A DNA stretch of 19,260 nt. Origin: Firmicutes bacterium UBA2530. GTDB lineage: Bacteria > Bacillota > Clostridia > Tissierellales > Sedimentibacteraceae. The notes under the pieces were generated by a model. It made no database searches and had not been told where the DNA came from. It was given only the letters and a program-made list of their open reading frames with translations. Every line of letters begins with the position of its first letter. Positions within the stretch are counted from its first letter, which is position 1. Of the stretch, positions 7,839 to 15,303 are shown in pieces. Position numbers and translations under genes: made by a program. The stretch covers positions 3,446 through 22,705 of the forward strand of contig DDNC01000012.1 in the NCBI GenBank assembly GCA_002340985.1, in the 5' to 3' direction.

Positions 7839-9665
7839 TTAGTTTTTTTCTACGGCGCCGAATCTGCATACGCTGTAGCAGTTGCCGCATTTTATACACA
7901 ATTCCTGATTGATGACATGAGGATTCTTAACAGTGCCTTCAATACAATGCACAGGACATTTTCTCGCGCAAAGTGTACATCCCGTACATTTTTCCTTGTC
8001 AATCTCATAGGTCAATAATGCCTTACACTGCTTGGCAGGGCATTTTTTGTCAACAACATGGGCAACATATTCGTCCCTGAAGTTTTTAAGTGTAGCCAGT
8101 ACAGGGTTTGGAGCTGTCTGTCCAAGTCCGCAGAGCGATGAGTCCTTTACGCTGTTTGCCAGGCTTTCAAGCTCATCTAAATCTTCCAGCGTTCCTTTTC
8201 CTGAAGTTATCTTCTCAAGAATGGTCAGCATTCTCTTTGTTCCCACTCTGCATGGCGTACATTTTCCGCAGGACTCGTCAACAGTAAATTCAAGGAAGAA
8301 TCTTGCTATATCAACCATGCAGTTATCTTCATCCATTACTATCATACCGCCGGAGCCCATCATTGATCCTGCAGCCATAAGCGTTTCATATTCAATGGGA
8401 GTATCTAAGAACGCTTCAGTCAGACATCCGCCTGAAGGACCTCCTGTCTGAACAGCCTTAAACTTTTTGCCGTTTGGACATCCGCCGCCTATATCGTAAA
8501 TAACCTCTCTCAGGGTTGTTCCCATAGGAACTTCCACCAGACCTGTGTTAACAATCTTTCCTCCAAGAGCAAATACCTTTGTTCCCGGTGATTTCTCAGT
8601 ACCGAAACTTCTGAACCATTCCGGTCCGTTGTGAACTACCTGAGCTATATTCGCCAACGTTTCAACGTTGTTGATAACCGTAGGTTTTCCCCAAAGTCCT
8701 TTGTTCGCAGGGAACGGAGGCTTAACTCTCGACATTCCTCTCTTGCCCTCGATGGACTGCATAAGCGCAGTTTCCTCACCGCATACGAATGCTCCCGCAC
8801 CCAGTCTTGTTTCTATGTCAAAATCAAAACCTGAATCGAAAATATTCTTGCCAAGAAGCCCAAGCTCTCTGGCCTGCTCGATTGCAATTTCAAGTCTGCG
8901 AACAGCCACGGGATACTCGGCTCTTACATATATAAAGCCCTTTGTGGCGCCGATTGCATAACCGGCAATAGCCATGGCCTCAAGCACCGAATGAGGGTCT
9001 CCCTCCAGAACGCTTCTGTCCATGAATGCACCCGGATCTCCTTCGTCGGCATTACATATGATGTACTTCTGATCTGCCTTGTTGGGTGCCGCAAAGCTCC
9101 ATTTCATTCCTGTAGGGAAGCCTGCTCCCCCTCTTCCTCTAAGACCGGAAGCTTTCATAAGATTTGTAACTTCTTCCGGAGTCATCTGAGTCAAGGATTT
9201 TATTAAAGCCATGTATCCGTCTTTAGCGATATACTCATTAATATTTTCAGGATCTATTATTCCGCAGTTTCTCAAAGCAACCCTTTTTTGCTTCTTATAA
9301 AACGTGCTGTCCATCAGTGATGTTCCTTTAACTTCCGCAGTGTTTACAGTATTTTCTTCTACTATTTTCACTGCCTGTGCCGCGTCAACATGAGTGTATG
9401 TCACCTTTTCCTTGTTTGGTACATAAACCTCAACTATAGGCTCATGTGTACACATTCCGATGCAGCCTGTCTGAACAACCTTCACGTTTCTTAAATTCTT
9501 TGCCTCTACTTCCCTTACTAGCGCATCCATTACAACTTTGGCTCCGGCGGAAATTCCGCATGTAGCCATACCAACAACAATTCTTATTTCCTTGTCGTCA
9601 GCATCCATATCAAGATTTTTTATGGATTCATCTCTCAAATGTTTTAATTCTTCTAACGTTTTCAA
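7839..9665 (-). CDS. stnB: NuoF/HydB-like flavin subunit of the electron-bifurcating complex, TTG start
   Basis: 608 residues, the usual HydB length. An N-terminal thioredoxin-like domain (Cys 36, 68, 72) precedes the NuoF core, with FMN/NADH motifs GRGGAGFPTGMKWS (177-190) and ICNADEGDPGAFMDR (203-217). Then come a [4Fe-4S] site (C466, C469, C472, C512), extra cysteines at 542 and 547, and a C-terminal ferredoxin domain with two full motifs (C560/563/566/570 and C590/593/596/600). In the family, this subunit holds the bifurcating FMN and exchanges electrons with NAD(H) and ferredoxin. The start codon is TTG (9663-9665); AGGAGG lies 7 bases upstream, inside the end of stnA, and only two bases separate the stop and start. 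It could equally be called hydB; the StnC-type third gene decides the name. Confidence 0.87.
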   Translation of the reverse strand: MKTLEELKHLRDESIKNLDMDADDKEIRIVVGMATCGISAGAKVVMDALVREVEAKNLRNVKVVQTGCIGMCTHEPIVEVYVPNKEKVTYTHVDAAQAVKIVEENTVNTAEVKGTSLMDSTFYKKQKRVALRNCGIIDPENINEYIAKDGYMALIKSLTQMTPEEVTNLMKASGLRGRGGAGFPTGMKWSFAAPNKADQKYIICNADEGDPGAFMDRSVLEGDPHSVLEAMAIAGYAIGATKGFIYVRAEYPVAVRRLEIAIEQARELGLLGKNIFDSGFDFDIETRLGAGAFVCGEETALMQSIEGKRGMSRVKPPFPANKGLWGKPTVINNVETLANIAQVVHNGPEWFRSFGTEKSPGTKVFALGGKIVNTGLVEVPMGTTLREVIYDIGGGCPNGKKFKAVQTGGPSGGCLTEAFLDTPIEYETLMAAGSMMGSGGMIVMDEDNCMVDIARFFLEFTVDESCGKCTPCRVGTKRMLTILEKITSGKGTLEDLDELESLANSVKDSSLCGLGQTAPNPVLATLKNFRDEYVAHVVDKKCPAKQCKALLTYEIDKEKCTGCTLCARKCPVHCIEGTVKNPHVINQELCIKCGNCYSVCRFGAVEKN

Positions 9666-9667
9666 GC

Positions 9668-10162
9668 TTACACCTCCTGATTCTTATACTTTGCGATTAT
9701 TTCAGGTACTCTCTTCGGATCTATATTACCGTAAACATCTTCATCTATTGTCATAACAGGTGCCAGTCCGCAGCATCCCAGGCATCGCGTTGCTTCAAGC
9801 GTAAACATCTTGTCTTCTGTGGTCTGTCCTACTTTGATGTTCAATTCTTCGGCAAGCTTGTCCATAACATCCTGAGAACCCTTTACGTAACATGCTGTTC
9901 CAAGACATACTCCAACTCTGTGCTTTCCTTTTTCCTCTACCGTAAACTGAGTATAGAATGTTACAACTCCATAAATATCCGCCAACGGTATATCTGTTTC
10001 GTCCGCAATAAATTTCTGAACCTCTAAAGGCAAATAACCGAAAATATCCTGGGCCTTCTGAAGCGTTTGCATTAATATACCTTGAGTATCTTTAACCGAA
10101 TCAATGAATTCCTTCAAATCTGCAAATTCTTTTTGTTTTGACAGTACAAATTCATTCTGCAA
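9668..10162 (-). CDS. stnA: NuoE/HydC-like [2Fe-2S] subunit of the electron-bifurcating complex
   Basis: The protein has an N-terminal helical part (ILMQTLQKAQDIFGYLP), the NuoE motif DIYGVVTFYTQF, and a thioredoxin-like [2Fe-2S] domain with ligands CLGTAC (about residues 86 and 91) and CLGCC (127 and 131). It pairs with the NuoF-like subunit to form the core module. An ATG at 10177 gives a 169-residue version but has no ribosome site. A perfect GGAGG (10171-10175) within those first codons stands 8 bases before a TTG at 10160-10162, so I prefer the TTG start (164 aa). It is first in a three-gene operon with a consensus promoter. Confidence 0.85.
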   Translation of the reverse strand: MQNEFVLSKQKEFADLKEFIDSVKDTQGILMQTLQKAQDIFGYLPLEVQKFIADETDIPLADIYGVVTFYTQFTVEEKGKHRVGVCLGTACYVKGSQDVMDKLAEELNIKVGQTTEDKMFTLEATRCLGCCGLAPVMTIDEDVYGNIDPKRVPEIIAKYKNQEV

Positions 10163-10198
10163 TTTATTGACCTCCATATTAGATTATAAACATATAAT

Positions 10199-10227
10199 AT
10201 TATATATTCCGTTTTTATAAAAGTCAA
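10199..10227 (-). promoter_or_regulatory. Strong sigma-A-type promoter of stnABC
   Basis: On the minus strand, TTGACT (10222-10227), a 17-base spacer and a perfect TATAAT (10199-10204). Transcription would start near 10192, about 30 bases before the TTG start. I see no attenuator or riboswitch in this short leader. Confidence 0.8.
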
Positions 10228-10401
10228 TGAATAACGGAATTTCCCATAAATTTTTGGAATAAATTTCACAAAATATTAATTTTTATGTGAATACGATTTC
10301 AAAGCACTTGACTGCAGATTTAGCTTAAAAAATCACAGTCCGTATGGTAAAATATGTATAAGGATACGCAGGAACAGAGTACCATCAGTAATGCGAAAGC
10401 G
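10228..10401. other. Intergenic stretch between divergent promoters, no gene seen
   Basis: The gap between stnA and the PTS gene totals about 350 bases and holds the two divergent promoters. The AT-rich stretch between them has no convincing ORF. A small GAAA-tetraloop hairpin lies around 10390-10404. I recognise no riboswitch. Confidence 0.5.
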
Positions 10402-10430
10402 TTGACTTGCTATTTAAACAGTAGTATACT
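10402..10430 (+). promoter_or_regulatory. Sigma-A-type promoter of the PfoR-like gene
   Basis: TTGACT (10402-10407), a 17-base spacer and TATACT (10425-10430). The predicted start near 10437 leaves a leader of about 80 bases before the ATG at 10518. Confidence 0.75.
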
Positions 10431-10517
10431 TTTCATATCAACATTTACACATACACAACTTACGCCGAAACAGCTTGATATTTCAGCTTAAAATAAACTC
10501 CTGTGAGGAAATAATTT

Positions 10518-11609
10518 ATGGAAAACTTAAAATCATTTTTGAAACGGAAAGACATTGTTATTTCCGTAAGAAGATATGGAATAAATGCAATGGGCGCAAT
10601 GGCTCAAGGTTTGTTTTGTTCTCTCTTGATTGGTACGATTATCAATACATTGGGTGCACAGTTTCATATCTCTTTTTTGACCATGCCGGTTGTGGTTATA
10701 AATGACGTTGCTTATACAGTGGGCTCACTGGCTACAGTAATGAGTGGACCGGCTATGGCCGTCGCTATCGGATATGCATTACATTGTCCCCCTCTTGTGC
10801 TTTTTTCAATGATTACGGTTGGGTTTTCTTCCAATGCATTAGGTGGAGCGGGCGGGCCTCTGGCTGTATTATTCGTTGCGATTATCACGGCTGAAATAGG
10901 AAAGGCTGTTTCAAATGAAACAAAAATTGATATCCTTCTTACTCCGCTTGTTACAATCGGAATAGGCGTTGCATTATCAGCATGGTGGGCGCCTGCACTG
11001 GGAAACGCAGCTATGAAAGTGGGTACCGTTATTATGTGGGCAACAAACTTACAGCCATTTTTGATGGGCATTCTGGTATCCGTACTGGTAGGTATTGCAT
11101 TGACGCTTCCAATTTCCTCCGCGGCTATCTGTGCGGCACTTGGCCTAACGGGCATTGCCGGCGGAGCAGCCGTCGCAGGATGCTGTGCGCAGATGGTAGG
11201 TTTTGCAGTCACATCCTTTCCGGAAAACCGTTGGAGTGGACTGGTGTCTCAGGGAATCGGAACTTCCATGCTGCAAATGGGCAACATCGTGAAAAATCCC
11301 AAGATATGGATTGCCCCGATTCTTACATCCGCCATTACAGGCCCGATTGCAACCTGTCTTTTTAGATTGGAAATGAATGGTGCTCCAGTGTCCTCTGGTA
11401 TGGGAACCTGTGGATTCGTGGGACAAATCGGTGTATATACCGGCTGGATGAATGACATAGCACAAGGCACCAAAGCCTCTGTAACAGCAAATGACTGGAT
11501 AGGGTTGCTTTTAATTTCTTTCCTTCTTCCTGCTATAATCTGCCCACTCATCAATCTTGTCTTAAAAAAGATTGGTTGGGTAAAAACCGGCGATATGACT
11601 TTGTCATAA
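10518..11609 (+). CDS. PfoR-type PTS IIC-like membrane protein
   Basis: 363 residues, largely hydrophobic, with about nine to ten membrane segments and Gly/Ala-rich signatures such as NALGGAGGPLAVLF, LPISSAAICAALGLTG and GTCGFVGQIGVY. This matches the PTS_EIIC_2/PfoR family, first named for a regulator of perfringolysin O in Clostridium. GAGGAA lies 7 bases before the ATG. There are no EIIA, EIIB or sugar-metabolism genes alongside, so transport through a classic PTS is not supported by context, and the substrate is unknown. It is a single-gene unit diverging from the stn operon. The family is clear but the role is not. Confidence 0.82.
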   Translation: MENLKSFLKRKDIVISVRRYGINAMGAMAQGLFCSLLIGTIINTLGAQFHISFLTMPVVVINDVAYTVGSLATVMSGPAMAVAIGYALHCPPLVLFSMITVGFSSNALGGAGGPLAVLFVAIITAEIGKAVSNETKIDILLTPLVTIGIGVALSAWWAPALGNAAMKVGTVIMWATNLQPFLMGILVSVLVGIALTLPISSAAICAALGLTGIAGGAAVAGCCAQMVGFAVTSFPENRWSGLVSQGIGTSMLQMGNIVKNPKIWIAPILTSAITGPIATCLFRLEMNGAPVSSGMGTCGFVGQIGVYTGWMNDIAQGTKASVTANDWIGLLLISFLLPAIICPLINLVLKKIGWVKTGDMTLS

Positions 11610-11613
11610 TAAG

Positions 11614-11640
11614 ACTAATGATTGCTTTCGCAATGTTAGT
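11614..11640 (+). terminator. Weak hairpin just after the PfoR-like gene
   Basis: ACTAA plus ATTGC pair with GCAAT plus TTAGT around a TTTC loop, with small bulges. The T-run after it is poor, so it may be a weak terminator or a 3'-end-stabilising structure. A second near-perfect hairpin (11671-11679 with 11686-11694, one mismatch) follows. Confidence 0.35.
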
Positions 11641-11745
11641 TGCAGTTATCATAAATGGACAAAAAAATTAGATACCCTGTTGGCCCAGGATATCTACTTA
11701 ACAAAACCAAAACTATGCGTTGAAATAATTAAATATTTAAAACAA

Positions 11746-11770
11746 CTCTTTGACTTTAGTATCCAAAGAG
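11746..11770. terminator. Bidirectional terminator between convergent genes
   Basis: CTCTTTG (11746-11752) pairs with CAAAGAG (11764-11770). The plus strand continues CTGTATTTTTTT and the minus strand TTGTTTT, so it can stop both the PfoR-like transcript and the aminopeptidase transcript. Confidence 0.65.
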
Positions 11771-11783
11771 CTGTATTTTTTTG

Positions 11784-13199
11784 CTAATTAAATTTATCGT
11801 AAAATACTTTATATGCCTTGTAAGTCATGTATAAATCTGTTTTGGTAATAAGCTCGAATGGAGCGTGCATGCTCAGGACGGGAACCCCAATATCAACAAC
11901 ATCCATGTTGTAGTTTGCCATGATGTATGCAATGGTTCCTCCGCCTCCCTGGTCAACCTTTCCGAGCTCTGAGGGCTGCCATATTACATCATTTTCGTTG
12001 AACAGCTTTCTCAGTCTTCCTATATATTCGGCATTTGCGTCGCTTGCGCCGGATTTTCCTCTGCTGCCTGTGTATTTTACCAATGCAACACCCTTACCCA
12101 TTATAGGTGCGTTTTGAAGCTCCGTAACCTGTGGATATGTTGGATCCACACCTGCTGCAACGTCTGAAGAAAGCATGCTGCTGTTGGCAAGCGCGCGCTT
12201 CAGCAAAAGTTCGTTGTAATTTCCGTTATTTTGAATTGAAATCAGCTCTGCGACCATGTTGTTAAAAAATGCCGAGTGCATTCCTGTGTTGCCCACGCTG
12301 CCTATTTCTTCCTTGTCTGCAAATACTGCTATTGCGGTCTTATCCGGATTTTCTAATTCAAGTACAGCCTTCAGGGATGTGTATGCGCAAACTCTGTCAT
12401 CGTGACCGTATGCCATTATCATTCCTCTGTCCAGACCTACGTCTCTTGATTTTCCTGCAGGTACAATCTCAAGCTCCGCAGTTTGGAAGTCCTCTTCGAT
12501 CATTCCGTATTTTTCATTTAATATTTTTAAAACGTTGAGCTTAACACTCTTGTCTTCCTTTTTACCTTCATCATCACCATCAGTTGAAGGAAGGCTTCCT
12601 ATAACAACGTTGAGTCCCTCTCCTTCTATTGCCTCGGAAAGCTTTTTATCATTCTGGTCCTTTGCCAGATGAGGAAGCAGGTCAGTTATGTAAAACACCG
12701 GGTCATTGTCATCGTCACCTATTGCAATGTCAATTACCTCTCCGTTGGCCTTCACAACAGTTCCGTATAATGCAAGAGGAATTGTAACCCACTGATATTT
12801 TCTTATACCACCGTAGTAATGAGTTTTCATAAGGGAAATTCCGTGCTTTTCATACAATGGGTTCTGCTTGATATCAATTCGTGGTGAATCAACATGGCTT
12901 CCCACTATATTCATGCCCTTTTCTATGCTTTCCTTTCCCACAACTGTAAGAACCGCATTTTTTTCTTTATTTACGTAGTATAGCTTATCACCTGGCTTTA
13001 TTTCTTTCTTGTCCTCCATGTTCACAAATCCGCTTGACTCTGCTCTTCTGATAATTTCCTTTACAGACAGCCTTTCCGTCTTGGAGGCATCCATAAATGC
13101 CCTATAGTCGTCTCCTAATTTAAAGGCGTCATCTTTCTCGCTGCTGCTTAATTTTTCCCATATAAAATGTTTTTTATAAAATAATTTATCGTTTTCCAT
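11784..13199 (-). CDS. M18-family metalloaminopeptidase
   Basis: 471 residues, full length for bacterial M18 enzymes. The zinc ligands and catalytic motifs are all visible: GSHVDSPR (His102, Asp104), YGHDDRVCAYTS (about 264-275), DKEEIGSVGNTG (295-306, Glu297/Glu298), SSDVAAGVDPT (Asp346) and VPVLSMHAPFE (His445). M18 enzymes form large cytoplasmic assemblies and remove N-terminal residues, often acidic or hydrophobic, from peptides. AAGGAG precedes the ATG at normal spacing. It lies 11 bases downstream of a small secreted protein, so the two are probably co-transcribed. An internal acidic/Lys-rich stretch (about 207-219) is a likely surface loop. Confidence 0.92.
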   Translation of the reverse strand: MENDKLFYKKHFIWEKLSSSEKDDAFKLGDDYRAFMDASKTERLSVKEIIRRAESSGFVNMEDKKEIKPGDKLYYVNKEKNAVLTVVGKESIEKGMNIVGSHVDSPRIDIKQNPLYEKHGISLMKTHYYGGIRKYQWVTIPLALYGTVVKANGEVIDIAIGDDDNDPVFYITDLLPHLAKDQNDKKLSEAIEGEGLNVVIGSLPSTDGDDEGKKEDKSVKLNVLKILNEKYGMIEEDFQTAELEIVPAGKSRDVGLDRGMIMAYGHDDRVCAYTSLKAVLELENPDKTAIAVFADKEEIGSVGNTGMHSAFFNNMVAELISIQNNGNYNELLLKRALANSSMLSSDVAAGVDPTYPQVTELQNAPIMGKGVALVKYTGSRGKSGASDANAEYIGRLRKLFNENDVIWQPSELGKVDQGGGGTIAYIMANYNMDVVDIGVPVLSMHAPFELITKTDLYMTYKAYKVFYDKFN

Positions 13200-13210
13200 T
13201 TAATTCTCCT

Positions 13211-13684
13211 TCAATCTCCAATATTCTGTCTGTCATTCAGTATAACCAGCTTTGCAAGATACATCCTGTCATTTATTTCAACACATTTGATATTGTAGTT
13301 CCTCACCAGATTAAATTCACCGTCATATCCGCTCATCTGCCAGTTTAAATCCGCATTGATGAATACAGACTCCTCTTTTCTTTCAAGGCTGTGTATCCCT
13401 TCTATTTTGACACTCATTGCAAGCTCATAATCGGTAGGATTATCAATAATCTTACTTAAAATATCTACATCGTTTTCAAGAAGCTTTTCCGTTTCGATTT
13501 TACTCAGATTATCCTTCAGAGACTCCATATCCTTCACACCGTAAAGGAATCCATTCATTATGACTATTCTTTCATTCAGCAAATATTCAATGTCGTCTAT
13601 TTCCTCATGATGCTCATACGCTCCAATTGAATTATAACTGAAAAGCAGCAAAAACACCATTATGCATATAAATCTCTTTTTCAT
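13211..13684 (-). CDS. Small secreted or membrane-anchored protein of unknown function
   Basis: 157 residues. It begins MKKRFICIMVFLLLFSYNSIGA, a good signal peptide or N-terminal anchor with cleavage probably after Ala22. The remainder is acidic and helical in the first half (EIDDIEYLLNERI, LSKIETEKLLE) and more strand-like later (SVFINADLNWQMSGYDGEFNLVRNYNIKCVEI). There is one cysteine in the mature part and no lipobox or catalytic motif. It resembles the small exported domains that Clostridia encode in number, but I do not recognise the family. The gene has an AGGGGGA ribosome site inside a palindrome and is followed after 11 bases by the M18 aminopeptidase. Confidence 0.7.
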   Translation of the reverse strand: MKKRFICIMVFLLLFSYNSIGAYEHHEEIDDIEYLLNERIVIMNGFLYGVKDMESLKDNLSKIETEKLLENDVDILSKIIDNPTDYELAMSVKIEGIHSLERKEESVFINADLNWQMSGYDGEFNLVRNYNIKCVEINDRMYLAKLVILNDRQNIGD

Positions 13685-13691
13685 ATGTAAT

Positions 13692-13726
13692 CCCCCTATA
13701 TATATTGCAATTAATATTATAGGGGG
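13692..13726. promoter_or_regulatory. Large palindrome covering both the -10 box and ribosome site
   Basis: CCCCCTATA (13692-13700) and TATAGGGGG (13718-13726) are perfect inverted repeats, extendable with one bulge. On the minus strand the distal arm carries CCCCCTATAAT (a -10 box) and the proximal arm carries the ribosome site of the secreted-protein gene. No good -35 is found at normal spacing. It may be an operator or an RNA control hairpin. Confidence 0.5.
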
Positions 13727-13804
13727 ACGGAAAAAACTTTCTTATCACTATTTGTCATAAAAATAAAAGAAATTTTCGCTTAATTTCAACAAATATATAT
13801 TAAA

Positions 13805-14809
13805 TTACATATTGTTCAACGATTTAACGCTTTTTCTCTTTTCTAAAGTAAACGGTAATTCCATCAATCCCTGCTGAATTTTGTCGCCCTTTATCATTTT
13901 TATAAGCATTCTCATACCTACGGCACCTACATCGTAATAAGGCTCTCCTATTGTGGTGAGTTCAGGTCTTACAAATTTGCCCTCTCTGATATTTCCAAAT
14001 CCTACAACAGATACATCTTCGGGGACTCTGATACCGTTATCTATGAAGCTGTCTAATACTCCTATAGCTATCTCATCGTTGCTGCATACCACCGCCGTGA
14101 ATTCACCGGCATCCTTAACCATTGTTTTTCCTAATTCATATGCCTTGCCATGCTTGTTTCCACCCACAACATAAATTTTGGAATATCCCAGCTCATTATC
14201 CTCAACAGCTTTGTTATATCCCTCAATTTTATTATTCTCCACCGATGACCTGTTCTCAAAGTCAGAAACATATACTATTTTCCTGTGTCCTTCCTGTACA
14301 AGATACTTGGTCATTTCATAAATTGCCGCATTGCAGTCTATTGATATGTGGTTCATGTTCGCATGCACGTCTCTTGTAAAATAAATACATGGCTTATTGA
14401 GGCCTCTTGCAAGCTCGATTATTTCATCATCAAACTTATTTCCAACAAGGAATAAGCCTTCTGCCTGCTTTCTGTCAAGAAGCTGTAAATATTTTTCCTG
14501 TGTTTCCTTGCTTGAATAGCTGCTACATAGAAGAATATCATATCCGTACATCTTTCCTATTTCCTCTATACCTCTTACTATATCGGCAACATAGCTCTGT
14601 GCAAGGTTGTTTACTATAACTCCTATCAAGTAGGACCTTCTGGTAACAAGGCTTCTTGCTACGTCATTGGGCTTGTATCCTGTTTCTTCAATAACCTTTA
14701 AAACTCTTCTCCTCACTTCGGGACTTACAGGCTTCGAATCGTTTATAACTCTTGAAACCGTGGATATTGAAACCTCTGCCAGTCTCGCAACGTCTTTTAT
14801 GGTTATCAT
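13805..14809 (-). CDS. LacI-family transcriptional repressor
   Basis: 334 residues. The N-terminal HTH, ITIKDVARLAEVSISTVSRV (2-21), and hinge helix region (SPEVRRRVLKVIEETGYKPNDVARSL) are canonical. The rest is a periplasmic-binding-like effector domain (LIGVIVNNLAQSY, AVVCSNDEIAIGVLDS, VSVVGFGNI). In this family the ligand is usually a sugar or nucleoside. No sugar genes are adjacent, so the ligand and regulon are unknown. AGGAGG stands 5 bases before the ATG at 14809. The promoter overlaps a dyad that may be its own operator. The secreted protein and aminopeptidase genes follow after 120 bases with no clear terminator between, so some read-through is possible. Confidence 0.92.
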   Translation of the reverse strand: MITIKDVARLAEVSISTVSRVINDSKPVSPEVRRRVLKVIEETGYKPNDVARSLVTRRSYLIGVIVNNLAQSYVADIVRGIEEIGKMYGYDILLCSSYSSKETQEKYLQLLDRKQAEGLFLVGNKFDDEIIELARGLNKPCIYFTRDVHANMNHISIDCNAAIYEMTKYLVQEGHRKIVYVSDFENRSSVENNKIEGYNKAVEDNELGYSKIYVVGGNKHGKAYELGKTMVKDAGEFTAVVCSNDEIAIGVLDSFIDNGIRVPEDVSVVGFGNIREGKFVRPELTTIGEPYYDVGAVGMRMLIKMIKGDKIQQGLMELPFTLEKRKSVKSLNNM

Positions 14810-14853
14810 ACTTACCTCCTGTTAATTAATCATTTGATTCTTCCTTAATTTAT

Positions 14854-14881
14854 ATTATATATGTAATTTATCAAAAAGCAA
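14854..14881 (-). promoter_or_regulatory. Promoter of the LacI-family gene
   Basis: On the minus strand, TTGCTT (14876-14881), a 16-base spacer and TATAAT (14854-14859). The -35 is weak (three of six) and lies inside the dyad described next. Confidence 0.55.
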
Positions 14882-14890
14882 TCGCTTTTT
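14873..14890. promoter_or_regulatory. Candidate LacI-type operator
   Basis: AAAAAGC (14873-14879) and GCTTTTT (14884-14890) flank AATC. The dyad overlaps the -35 box of the repressor gene, a usual place for autoregulation, and it also lies just past the 3' end of the 6S RNA gene. Binding is inferred. Confidence 0.45.
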
Positions 14891-14933
14891 CCCGTTTTTC
14901 CTAAAAATAATGATTTATTTTCCTCACAAAAAT

Positions 14934-15113
14934 AAAAAAACCCGCGAGAGCCGCAAACCATTAATTCATACCCGCATCTAAGCAGGTGGGATTTCTACCG
15001 AACTGTTCTGGCTTCCCGTCGAAGCGGGCCTGTCATAGTCCCTCGGACGCGAATTCCCTTTTACAATATGTCGGTTGAATTAAAGAATTTCCGTACACCG
15101 CAGGCTTTCCTGT
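14934..15113 (-). ncRNA. ssrS: 6S RNA (SsrS)
   Basis: About 180 bases on the minus strand, from a perfect promoter to a T-run, with no coding potential. The features parallel known 6S RNAs in order: CCTGCGGTGTACG at the 5' side, CAACCGACATATT, a central hairpin region GACAGGCCCGCTTC followed by GACGGGAAGCC, GGTAGAAATCCC, the stem-loop ACCTGC-TTAGAT-GCGGGT, and TTTGCGGCTCTCGCGGG at the 3' side. CCTGCG near the 5' end can pair with CGCGGG before the terminal T-run, closing the long rod. TTAATTC and GAATTAA pair inside. 6S RNA mimics an open promoter, binds housekeeping RNA polymerase and modulates transcription in stationary phase. Identification is by recalled conservation, not a covariance search. 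Confidence 0.8.
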
Positions 15114-15119
15114 TATGAA

Positions 15120-15148
15120 ATTATACCACATAATATATAAATCTTCAA
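15120..15148 (-). promoter_or_regulatory. Promoter of the 6S RNA gene
   Basis: On the minus strand, TTGAAG (15143-15148), a 17-base spacer and TATAAT (15120-15125) with an upstream TG. Transcription should start near 15113, which fits the RNA 5' end. Confidence 0.75.
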
Positions 15149-15303
15149 CTATATTTTATATTCTCTCATAAAAATCAATTTTCATTCCTCATTCTACATT
15201 AATTCCACAATAACATTTTCTACATAGACATGACTGTTGTCCTCTTCCTTACAATAGGCATTTATGAACTTCTTCGGAAGAAGACCCGCTTCATCAAAAA
15301 ATA

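Noticed and set aside
7825..7899. 25-codon N-terminal extension of the large NuoG/GltD-like subunit
   Set aside because: Arg/Lys-rich sequence overlapping the end of stnB in another frame; the ATG at 7824 has a strong ribosome site and begins at the conserved ferredoxin domain.
14934..15113. T-box, RNase P or tmRNA instead of 6S RNA
   Set aside because: Lacks the T-box GGTGG/anti-terminator motif, RNase P core motifs and the tmRNA CCA end; the landmarks follow the 6S order.
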